Assembly: GCA_907165275.2 (NCBI GenBank)
Contig: OU015655.1
Span: forward strand, 1,810,501 to 1,874,500
Length of the DNA: 64,000 nucleotides
Source of the DNA: Zygaena filipendulae
Lineage: Eukaryota; Arthropoda; Insecta; Lepidoptera; Zygaenidae
Reading direction: 5' to 3'
The notes under the pieces are model-generated. The model did no database searches and was not told where the DNA came from. It saw only the letters and a list, made by a program, of their open reading frames with translations. A program made the position numbers and the translations under genes. Of this stretch, positions 56,922 through 64,000 are shown piece by piece (position 1 is the first letter of the stretch; every line of letters starts with the position of its first letter).

Positions 56922-59900
56922 GCGGCGAAGGACTTTGTTTTATGGAATGCTGAATTTGTTAATTTGACCTAACTTTAATTATTGCACCATGATAATCACA
57001 TTAATTTGACTTAATATTAATTATTTAATGTACCATGACAATTTTATATTTAAACTGTGACAGTATGTACTCGCTGGTGCTTTGGAAGTTTCTGTAAACT
57101 GCTTGTAATTTAAATAAATAAAATGCCCGCGGGGACTCCGCGGGTGAAACCGCGGGGCATAGCAAGTTTACATGTATATTTATATATAGACTAGCTGTTT
57201 CACCCCGTTAGTTTCGGAGATCCAGCGGATATTCCGAAATAAAAGTATTTACTACTCTATTTTTTTTTCTGTGCCTATACCCTTGACAACGTGTATAGGT
57301 TGTATGAAAAATATAATGTAGTTTAGTTAATGGAATTCCGGGATAAAAAGTAGCCTATGTCCTTCTCTGTACCCCTGACAACGCCATATGCGTGCGCCAG
57401 AATTTCGTGATTGCTGGACCCGTTTAGTTTGCTCAGGATCAACTAGCGAATCGATATAGGTTATATTTTTTCATTTTTATTAGCCCATGTCTAAATTATT
57501 TATAATACAATATTTGGCGCGTACGCGCCGCCCGCAGCAAAAAAATTCGTACCAGTAGGCGCGGGCGTAGCGCTTGGAATCTCGTAGATAGGTCACCTCC
57601 ACACTAATGTTGAATATTTTTTTCGGCATAAGTATATTTTAATCAAATTATTGTTTATTTTTTTAAATGGGGTGTATCAGGTTTTCAGTTAATTCATTAA
57701 CACGTTGTATACATATATCCTTAATATTAGTGCGGATACACTCGCAACCCACCTGCATGTTACTGCGCAGCTCCGTCAAGAAGGTGACGGGCGCGCGCGC
57801 CTTCAGGTACGCGTCCAGGTCCTTCTTGAACTGCGACGCCGGTATGATGGTTGCGTAGTTGACGACGGCGCGTGGCGGGTGCGTGATCTCCGACAGCAGG
57901 TCCACCTTTTATCAATTAAATGGATATGAAATGAAAATCAAAATTCTAATTAGTCCGTCGGTTAGAAAATAATACAATATATAATATATAATAGACACGT
58001 ATTTTTTGCTCTTTCAAATAAATTAAAATATACAGAGATAAAGCGCATTGAAGTTTAGGGTGAGAGGGTCGTGACGTCACTAACCGCTAAAACCGCCATA
58101 CAAACTGTCAGAATAGTGACGTCACGCGAAATTTCAACTCAATATAGCGCCGTTATTTTTTGATTACGTAAAAAAAAATACGTAGAAAAATTAAAAAATA
58201 AAAATTAGTCAAAACAGAAACTTAAAACTTGGCTGGCCACCCTACACTACAATGAAACAGAACACCTCTTGCAAATGTACTATGCTACCCTAAGTTCGTT
58301 CGTGTGTTTGTGTAAATGTGAATGTACACAGATTCACATTTACACAAACACACATACTAACGCACACACCCATCCGCACTATTACGCACTATAAGCACTA
58401 CATTAATTACGAACTAAGCTAAGGCACGGAGTTGAGATACAGGCATTGCCTAGTTTAACCTCCAGTCGCCCATAAATAGTTTACGATTTGAAGTTCGTAT
58501 TTGTTCAAGTTGTATTTTGTAAAAATTGTTTGTGGTTAAATAACCTTATTATTATTACTAGCTGTGCCCCGCGATTTCACCCGCATGAAAGGTTTTTACA
58601 TTCATACTTTTATACAACAACTTTTTTCCCGACATCCGATTTCAATGAAATAAAGCCTATATGTAGCTCCAGGCTAAGCTTAATCTACCTGTGAAAACCG
58701 CATGACAATCAGTTCAGTAGATGCGGAGATTATCGCGGACAGACAGACAGAAAAGAATTTTAAAAACTTTTTTTGGGCTTGGTTACTCTTCTTTTATCAC
58801 CCCTCTCAATTTTAGGTAAAAATATTCATGTACAGAATCGCGGATTCTACTCTTTTATTATAGTATAGATTATTATTATCACCTTGAGGTTCGGCGTGAA
58901 CGGGTCCGGCAGGCGCATGTTCCTCGGGAACGCCGACAGGATCAGGTTCCTCATCTGTATGCAGTTCGGCGGTATCTCGTCGCAGAAGCCGTAGTGGTAG
59001 TCGCACAGGAACTCGGGGAAGTCGTGCAGCAGCACGAGCAACACCTTGAGCGTGCCCTTGTACAGTTGCATCACGGGCGCCGCTAGTTCCGTGTTGCGCA
59101 GAAACGGATCGAGGAACTTGAACAGATCTATCAGCAGAATGGAGTACATGCCCCACCCCTGTGGACGAAATAAAGCAACGGTCAAATTGGGTACTCTCTA
59201 GGGTATGAAAATCAAAATTGTTATTTGTCCGTCAGTTAGAAAATAAAAAAATAATAGACACGTATTTTTTGTTTTTTCAAATTAATGAAAATAAACATAG
59301 ATAAAGCGCATTAAAGTTTAGGGTGGGGGACTCTTGACGGCAATATTCAGTATAAGGCCCCATACAAACTACACCGGGTTGTGACGTCACGCGAAATTTC
59401 AACTCAATGTGTAGCCGTTATTTCTTGATTACGTAAAAAAAGGAAAAATACGTGTCCAATATTTTTTACTAATCTACACGACGGAATAAAAAAAATTTTG
59501 TCAAGTAGCAAGTGACTAATAGCAAAAAAAAAGTAGCTGGGCTGGATATAGATGGGCAATCAACTACCGCCGTTTACGGATTTAAACCCGATAAAAGACC
59601 GTAAAAGGCTGGCTTTTGAAAAAATGCAGCAATTTTTTTGAAAAATAAAGACGTCATAAAAGTGAAGCAAGAAATCATAACGAGTCGCACACCGCCGCCT
59701 CGTCATGCGGTTGCGCCGCTCACCACCGGGGTATTTCGGAGATCCCGCGGAAATTTCGGCTTACAATATAGCTTATGTTACTCGGGGATAATCTAGCATT
59801 CTTATAGTGAAAGAATTTTTGAAATCGGTGCATTAGTTTTTGAGTTAAATCTTCTGAAACAAACAAACAAAAAATCCACTCTCTCTTATAATATTAGTTT

Positions 59901-62900
59901 AGATCGTACCTTTTGTTGAGGTGTCACGGCTAGAACTCTATTGATGAACGTCCTGTGAGCGACCAGCTCCAACCACGCATAGCAGAACCCAGGCGCGACA
60001 TTGGGCCGAATGATACGCAATGTGTGACAAAAGGCTGTCAGAATCTGCAAACAAGACAACAATATTAGAAAGCAAGAAAGAAAGAGAAGTAATTTTTGTG
60101 CCTAACAATTTCAGCAATGATCTTCGCAACTTTTTCACAGTGAATCGCATGAAATTGTCGTTGCATGACAGTTGCATGAAATCGCACTTTTTTTTTACTC
60201 GTTTACGAGCGCACCTTAACGTTTGAAATGGTACCATCGTTTAAAATGACAAAAGTAATCTCATACATAGAATGGAATGTCTGAATGATCAAGTCAAGAG
60301 AAATTTTAAACAAAACAATGCTTAAGGAATTACCACAAAGAAAATTAAGGTTCACACCTGATAGTTCATAGACTCTAGGACAGGCTCCGCCATGTTCATA
60401 TCCAAGAATAGGATAAGCAGCAGCCTGTGGTATGGCAACTGCTCGAAGTTGGTGCCGTGTTCCTCCTGGTCTTGCAAAAGGCAGCCGGCTATGATGCCCA
60501 AAATCTGTTGGAAGATATTCCTTTATTTATCACATTGAGCCAAAGTTGAGATATATTCAAAAACACTCTTCACTCACATAGATAGACGATTTATATAAAA
60601 TAGTTTAACATGGAATCTATATTATATTATGCAAAATTTTATTTACTGACGTAAATACTAGCTGTCCCACGCAGATTCACCCGCTATAATTTCGGACTTC
60701 CTGCGGAATTGTTCCATACTTTGCGACCCCTTTTCACCAACTTAGGGCCCTGAAGTTTTCAGGTGGTCACGCGAATTAAAGTTTTGATCGGCTGACCAAG
60801 TGACACGACGATTCGTTACTTATTTTTCTATGCGTTAACGACTTTAAAATGTCAACTTAGCTACCCCTAGCCCCCCGGCTTGTATAGAAAAACATGATTG
60901 CTGATGCGTCCAAACTCTTTGAATAAAGATTTAATTTAAAAAAAAAACCAGCTCACTTTATTCAAGAGATTGAGTTTAGGCGTCGGGTTGCCGCTGTCCG
61001 CTGTGTTCTTGATCAGCAACGAGACTAGTTTGATGAACGAATCGCACATCATGTAGTACTTCTCGCGTTTCGCGGGCGTCTGCGATTGGTTGGCGCGGTC
61101 CTCGTTCAGCTGCTGGTACACGTTCTCGATGCACATCTGGGTCGCGATCCGAAAGAAACGCGTGATCATGTCGTCCGACTTGAGTATGCCGTTCATGTTC
61201 ATGCGGTGGACGTAGAGGTTGAAGTTCTGACCCAGCTCGATCTCGGTCAGCGGGCTGAGCAGCACGTTCCTCCATTCGCGCAGAAGGTTCTCGGTCTTCT
61301 CCTGAAGGCCCGGCGGGTCGTCGTAGTCCGGCGCCTGGAACAGGCATGGTATAAAAATCAATGTTCTATTTAGACCGTCGGTTAGATAGTAAAAAAATAA
61401 TAGACACGTATTTTTTGATTTTGCATTTTATTAAAAAAAAATCCTTAGATAAAACGCATTAAAGTTAAGGGAGTTTAGGTTTAGGTTGTGACGCCATAAC
61501 TAAGTATAAAGTGTACCTAGGCGTGACGTCACAAGGAACTGAAGCTCAACGTATCGCCGTTATTTTTTGATTACGTAAAAAAAGGGAAAAAGACGTGTCC
61601 AACATGTTTTGTCAATCTAAAAGATGGAGTAACAATTTTTTTTTTTCATCTAGCCGTGAAGAGCTAATCCTACTAATATTATATATGTAAATGTGAAAGT
61701 GTGGATGTTTGGATGGACGCAATAACGGCTGAACGGATTTGTATGAAATTTGGCATGCACGTTGTCAGGGGTACAGACAAGGACATAGGGTACTTTTATC
61801 CCGGAATTCCCGCGGGAACTCCGAAATTACTGCGGGTGAAACCGCGGGGGCACAGCTAGGAAAAAAAATTAAAAAAACTACTCAACAATTATCCCACTCA
61901 CCCGCACTTGAGATATGCCAGAGTGGATGTGCGCGGTCGGCCCCAGCGGCGATCGTTCGCCGAGGTACGCGCTCGGGTCCTGGTTGATGCGGATCATCTC
62001 GATGAGCGAGCCGAGCCCCTCGGGCGGCGGGCGGCACGAGTGCGACATGATGCGCACGAGCATGTCGGTCGTCTGATACAGATCGCCCTCGTTCGCGTAC
62101 AGATTGTTGCGATCGTCCACCAAATACAGCTGCACCACTTGCATGGCGAACGCGACCGCCATGTAGTTGTTGCCGTTGTCCATCATCTGTGCTAGTGCCA
62201 AGTCGTACTGTTCGGAGGAGATAAATAAAATAAACGTTAATATAATAATCAAGAGGTTCCGCGTTCGATTCTCAGTGGGGGTGAACTTTGTGTGATAGGT
62301 ATTTGTTTATTTATTTATTTATTTACTAGGAAGACCAGCAGCACACTTAAATTTCTATGTATAGATTCTATATAAAACAAATGGCTAATTATATGTCTTC
62401 ACATTTAGACTCAAATTAGACTAATAAGACAGCACATAGCGTCGTACAATTTACAGTACAAGTGAAAAATTGCCTAATCACATCTCGCATAATATACTCA
62501 ATACCTGCACAATAGCATATATTATTATAAATAATTAATTATGGACAGAGGAAATCATCACCAAGCATACGTCTCGCCATCACCACGTTAGTATTGAAGA
62601 GATCATATCTAGCGGATAATCTGTTGAAGTTACCACTCGCACGCAGAATGTTTGTGTTTTGCCTATAATTAGTTGACGAAATGGGAAGTTTTAAGATATT
62701 ATAGGTAAAGCCTGCCATTTTCCGGCAGTGCAAGCATTTATTGAGTTTAATCCCAAAAACCAGGTTGATTGCCCATCAATAATAGTGTTCCCCGTGTTAA
62801 TTTGGGAGTTCCTGCGGGAACTCCGTGAAATCGTCCCCTATATATAAACTACGTATCTACCTGCGTTTCAGCTTCATAGGTCGTTTTCGACATATATCTA

Positions 62901-63795
62901 TCTGTAGTATAAGAATTTTGGTTGGCTTCCACGACACAAGCAAGCTTAAAGGCTTGGTGTGGAATCAAGTTGATGATTCTCCATCAATATGGATGTGGAC
63001 TACTTTTGAAAATCAAAATTCTAATTAGTCCGTCAGTTAGAAAATAAAAAAACAATAGACACGTATTTTTTGCTTTTTTAAATAAATTAAAATATACAGA
63101 GATAAAGCGCATTAAAGTTTAGGGTGAGGGGCTCGTGACGTCACTAACCGCTAAAACCGCCATATAAACTGTCAGAATAGTGACTTCACGCGAAATTTCA
63201 ACTCAATATATCGCCGTTATTTTTTGATTACGTAAAAAAAGAAGAAATACGTGTCCAATATTTTTAATAATCTACAAGACGGACTAAAAAATAAAAATTA
63301 GTCCACATGCCCATTGTACTATCTATTAATCTATACCAATATTTTAAAGAGGTAAAATTTGTGAGTTTGTGACGTTGTAAGGGGTAATCTCTGGATCTAC
63401 TCGACCAATTTTGAAAATTATTTTACCAATAGAAAGCCACGTTATTTGTGACATAGGCTATAATGTAACCCGGAATTTCCGCGGGAACTCCGCAATTACC
63501 GCGCGTAAAACCGCGGGGAACAGCTAGTTATCAATAGTTAAGAGATTACCTGTGGCATATTGACGAGTTGATTCCTAATAAGTAAATCGACCGCTTCCAG
63601 ATTGTAACGGAGCTCGTCCCTGCATTCGGTGAGACAGGACGTGATCTGCTTAGTGGTCCACACGTGACCGTAGACCCGGGCGTCTTCCAGCAGCTTGAGG
63701 ACTCGCAGGTGTATGTCTTTGTAACGGTTCATCATTTCCAAATGTTCTGATGCAGGGTTTGTTGGGAAATTGCTCTCGAGTAGTCCTTCGACAGC
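53165..63795 (-). CDS. Not1: CCR4-NOT complex scaffold subunit 1, C-terminal part
   Basis: Exons in transcript order are 63795-63550, 62207-61902, 61334-60957, 60504-60358, 60044-59910, 59158-58883, 57905-57753, 56836-56652, 55050-54787 and 53800-53698 (TAG), with a possible continuation 53697-53637 plus 53271-53165 (TGA). All borders are AG/GT and phases agree. The ten exons give 730 residues that follow human CNOT1 almost without gaps ([74 protein letters not shown]). They contain the NOT1 superfamily-homology domain that binds the NOT2-NOT3 pair. Not1 scaffolds cytoplasmic mRNA deadenylation. The 5' part lies beyond the window. Confidence 0.95.
53321..53550 (+). mobile_element. Helitron-like element in the last Not1 intron
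   Basis: It starts TCTTTACTGATATTATAAAG and ends ACCGCGGTTGAAACCGCAGG then GGACAGCTAG. It lies antisense to Not1, between the 53637 donor and the 53271 acceptor, and fills most of that 365-bp intron. Confidence 0.65.
53637..53800 (-). CDS. Not1: Not1 exon with in-frame TAG and coding-like continuation
   Basis: It starts by completing the Lys codon of PEIEK and reads [16 protein letters not shown], a Gly/Ser run and ERDTAE, then TAG (53700-53698). The same frame goes on for 20 GC-rich codons ([20 protein letters not shown]) to the donor AAAG|GTGATC. LFxSVA is the conserved CNOT1 end. The tail beyond it is either translated by readthrough or by a sense codon in other alleles, or it is untranslated. 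The +4 base is C, which favours leaky termination. Confidence 0.75.
53801..54786 (-). other. Not1 intron with MITE family C
   Basis: 54381-54727 is a complete family C element (ACAACGTGTTAATGAATTAA ... TTAATTCATTAACACGTTGT). The remainder is noncoding AT-rich DNA. Confidence 0.65.
54787..55050 (-). CDS. Not1: Not1 exon encoding [14 protein letters not shown]...PEIEK
   Basis: The acceptor CGGTCCGCAG completes an Arg codon and the donor is GAAAA|GTGAGT. It carries the most conserved part of the NOT1 C-terminus ([45 protein letters not shown]), near-identical to human. Confidence 0.97.
55051..56651 (-). other. Not1 intron rich in LINE and repeat fragments
   Basis: (TTTA)n at 55256-55284. At 55300-55425 a plus-strand frame ([18 protein letters not shown]) is probably a transposon remnant. 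The block at 55446-55490 is shared with 26036. A Helitron-like 5' fragment lies at 56408-56485. The LINE relic at 55729-56240 is listed separately. Confidence 0.55.
55729..56240 (-). pseudogene. 5'-truncated LINE, reverse transcriptase C-terminus
   Basis: It reads [15 protein letters not shown] and [15 protein letters not shown], then [20 protein letters not shown] and [16 protein letters not shown] motifs, as in the tail of ORF2 at 2622-5519 but diverged. The endonuclease and catalytic RT are gone. It lies in sense orientation in a Not1 intron. Confidence 0.75.
56652..56836 (-). CDS. Not1: Not1 exon encoding [10 protein letters not shown]...DFDYEG
   Basis: The acceptor GACGTCAG is followed by GTG GTG; the donor is GGGGAG|GTGAGC. 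It contains [17 protein letters not shown] and [14 protein letters not shown], matching the NOT1 core. An (ACAG)n microsatellite stands about 45 bp upstream of the acceptor (56884-56921). Confidence 0.97.
56837..57752 (-). other. Not1 intron with microsatellite, Helitron pieces and MITE C
   Basis: (ACAG)n at 56884-56921. A 3' Helitron-like fragment lies at 57123-57165 (GGGTGAAACCGCGGGGCATA). A minus-orientation Helitron-like piece lies at 57191-57395. MITE family C, missing its left end, is at 57419-57708. Confidence 0.6.
57753..57905 (-). CDS. Not1: Not1 exon encoding [12 protein letters not shown]...LRSNMQ
   Basis: 51 codons, phase 0 at both ends (GATAAAAG|GTG; CAG|GTGGGT). It contains [19 protein letters not shown]. 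The acceptor's pyrimidine tract is poor (AATTGATAAAAG). Confidence 0.95.
57940..58210 (+). repeat. MITE family E, Not1 intron copy 1
   Basis: It starts with AATTAGTCCGTCGGTTAG and an inner ACACGTATTTTTTGC. It carries GATAAAGCGCATTGAAGTTT and two CRE palindromes (TGACGTCA, 58072 and 58117). It begins about 35 bp upstream of the acceptor of the exon at 57905. Confidence 0.75.
58302..58353. repeat. Perfect 22-bp inverted repeat, 8-nt loop
   Basis: GTGTGTTTGTGTAAATGTGA plus AT (58302-58323) is exactly complementary to 58332-58353, around the loop GTACACAG. It lies in a Not1 intron. Perfect arms of this length indicate recent origin or a structural constraint. Confidence 0.9.
58558..58750 (-). 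mobile_element. Helitron-like end with a divergent body
   Basis: The start CTAGCTGTGCCCCGCGATTT shares the family's 3' end. The body (CCCGACATCCGATTTCAATG) differs, so this is a related subfamily. It ends near a (GACA)n run at 58738-58750. Confidence 0.5.
58883..59158 (-). CDS. Not1: Not1 exon encoding [15 protein letters not shown]...TPNLK
   Basis: 92 codons, phase 0. It contains [40 protein letters not shown] and [11 protein letters not shown], nearly identical to human CNOT1. This is part of the NOT1 homology domain that contacts NOT2/NOT3. Confidence 0.98.
59205..59500 (+). repeat. MITE family E, Not1 intron copy 2
   Basis: It starts ATTTGTCCGTCAGTTAG and ends ACACGACGGAATAAA. One TGACGTCA is intact (TTGTGACGTCACGCG) and the other is changed to TTGACGGCAA. 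It starts about 50 bp upstream of the acceptor at 59158. Confidence 0.75.
59735..59905 (-). mobile_element. Helitron-like element, hairpin end missing
   Basis: It contains TTTCGGAGATCCCGCGGAAA and ends TCTCTTATAATATTAGTTTAGA, the family's 5' end on the minus strand. It lies directly next to the donor of the exon 59910-60044. Confidence 0.55.
59910..60044 (-). CDS. Not1: Not1 exon encoding [14 protein letters not shown]...TPQQK
   Basis: 45 codons, phase 0 (TTTGCAG|ATT; AAAAG|GTACGA). It contains [20 protein letters not shown], as in CNOT1 (human: PGFVYAWLELISHR). Confidence 0.96.
60358..60504 (-). CDS. Not1: Not1 exon encoding [13 protein letters not shown]...ESMNYQ
   Basis: 49 codons, phase 0 (CCAACAG|ATT; CAG|GTGTGA). 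It contains [19 protein letters not shown], aligning with FQQLPYHRIFIMLLLELN of human CNOT1. The upstream intron holds a partial Helitron-like end (60658-60760) and half of MITE family B (60780-60870). Confidence 0.96.
60957..61334 (-). CDS. Not1: Not1 exon encoding [13 protein letters not shown]...LNLLNK
   Basis: 126 codons, phase 0 (TTCCAG|GCG; AAA|GTGAGC). It contains [40 protein letters not shown] and [11 protein letters not shown]. The region between is less conserved than its neighbours, as in other animals. Confidence 0.97.
61352..61632 (+). repeat. MITE family E, Not1 intron copy 3
   Basis: It starts ATTTAGACCGTCGGTTAG only about 30 bp from the acceptor at 61334 and ends AAAAGATGGAGTAAC. 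One CRE palindrome remains (GGCGTGACGTCACAAGG). This is the most diverged of the four copies. Confidence 0.7.
61669..61859 (+). mobile_element. Helitron-like element, complete
   Basis: It starts TCCTACTAATATTATATATG directly after an A and ends TACTGCGGGTGAAACCGCGG then GGGCACAGCTAG. Together with the MITE at 61352-61632 it makes up most of the 567-bp intron. Confidence 0.75.
61902..62207 (-). CDS. Not1: Not1 exon encoding [12 protein letters not shown]...SGISQVR
   Basis: 102 codons, phase 0 (CCGAACAG|TAC; GTGCGG|GTGAGT). A second donor six bases earlier (CAA|GTGCGG) would drop Val-Arg and give the form closest to the human junction SGISQ-A. It contains [19 protein letters not shown] and the HIHSGISQ motif. 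Confidence 0.96.
62539..62750 (-). pseudogene. 5'-truncated LINE, ORF2 C-terminus
   Basis: The frame ([20 protein letters not shown], then [12 protein letters not shown] and MLGDDFL) parallels the tail of the relic at 55729 ([20 protein letters not shown]). It lacks RT and endonuclease. Confidence 0.55.
63012..63303 (+). repeat. MITE family E, Not1 intron copy 4
   Basis: It starts AATTAGTCCGTCAGTTAG and ends CAAGACGGACTAAAAAATAA. The ~50-bp imperfect inverted repeats are well preserved (inner ACACGTATTTTTTGC and its complement). One CRE palindrome (CGTGACGTCACTAACC) is intact and the other is changed to GTGACTTCAC. It is highly similar to the copy at 57940. Confidence 0.78.
63333..63528 (+). 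mobile_element. Helitron-like element
   Basis: It starts TCTATACCAATATTTTAAAG and ends TACCGCGCGTAAAACCGCGG then GGAACAGCTAG, 21 bases from the donor of the exon at 63550. Confidence 0.65.
63550..63795 (-). CDS. Not1: Not1 exon encoding [14 protein letters not shown]...VNMPQ
   Basis: 82 codons, phase 0 (TTATTGCAG|GCT; CACAG|GTAATC). It contains [20 protein letters not shown] and [20 protein letters not shown], almost identical to human CNOT1 just ahead of its NOT module. It is the most upstream Not1 exon inside the window. Confidence 0.97.
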
Positions 63796-63867
63796 CTGCA
63801 ATAAAAAAAAATATAATTTGATCCTTGCATAATGTACAACGCAGCACAAGCTGCATGAATATATAAA

Positions 63868-64000
63868 TAACTAGTTGTGCCCCGCGGTTTCACCCGCGTT
63901 AATTTCAGAGTTCCCGCGGGAATTCCGGGATAAAAAGTACCCTATGTGTTAATCTGATGTATAAGCTATATTATTGTAAAGTATCATTTAAATCCATCCA
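63868..64000 (-). mobile_element. Helitron-like element, cut by the window edge
   Basis: CTAGTTGTGCCCCGCGGTTT then CACCCGCG, and GGGATAAAAAGTACCCTATG. It lies in the next Not1 intron. Confidence 0.65.

Larger units (their letters stand above)
62208..63549 (-). other. Not1 intron with SINE, LINE, MITE and Helitron pieces
   Basis: A SINE fragment lies at 62253-62303 (CGCGTTCGATTCTCAGTGGG). (TTTA)n at 62306-62325 is the tail of the LINE relic 62539-62750. MITE family E copy 4 is at 63012-63303. A Helitron-like element lies at 63333-63528. Confidence 0.65.

Overview
The window reads as euchromatic DNA of a moth or butterfly (Lepidoptera). It is AT-rich and full of 'taggtacctac' motifs. It carries about twenty copies of a Helitron-like element whose end (GCGGTTTCACCCGC hairpin plus CTAG) is typical of Lepidoptera. 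It also holds lineage-typical LINE, Ty3/Gypsy, BEL/Pao and MITE insertions. No prokaryotic genes, CRISPR arrays or operons are present. Family calls come from recognised motifs; no database search was possible.

Two host genes were recognised, and they converge. (1) On the plus strand is the 3' part of an ETS transcription factor of the ERG/FLI class, probably the orthologue of Drosophila Ets65A. It has a 48-bp exon encoding DPYQMFGPTSSRLANS (24268-24315), two exons that make the ETS domain (42853-43042 and 43247-43455) and a terminal exon (44716-44840). Two further phase-compatible candidate exons lie upstream: 11048-11119, with a GC-AG donor, and 14387-14474, which starts with ATG and could be an alternative first exon. 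(2) On the minus strand is the 3' part of Not1 (CNOT1, scaffold of the CCR4-NOT deadenylase). Ten consecutive exons between 63795 and 53698 encode the last ~730 residues, including the NOT module. Its conserved frame meets a TAG at 53698. The frame stays coding-like for 20 more codons to a splice donor and then joins, in phase, a small terminal exon ending in TGA at 53165.

The rest is mobile DNA. At 2346-7029 lies an apparently intact LINE (PHD-finger ORF1, endonuclease-RT ORF2) inside a MITE. At 28274-33907 lies a full Ty3/Gypsy element with two 366-bp LTRs that look identical, a CTAC target duplication, a tRNA-Lys primer site and a classical A-AAA-AAC frameshift site between gag and pol. 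At 35449-39059 lies a deleted BEL/Pao element with identical-looking 266-bp LTRs, a CTGGT duplication, a tRNA-Arg primer site and a broken integrase remnant. The Gypsy and BEL elements both sit in the 18.5-kb Ets intron.

Small fold-back elements, tRNA-derived SINE pieces, microsatellites and a 17-bp minisatellite (52646-53010) fill the gaps. Not1 introns consist largely of transposable elements, including four same-orientation copies of a MITE that carries CRE-like TGACGTCA palindromes. No complete host gene lies in 1-11000. The long gaps hold a few GC-richer unique islands that could be regulatory.
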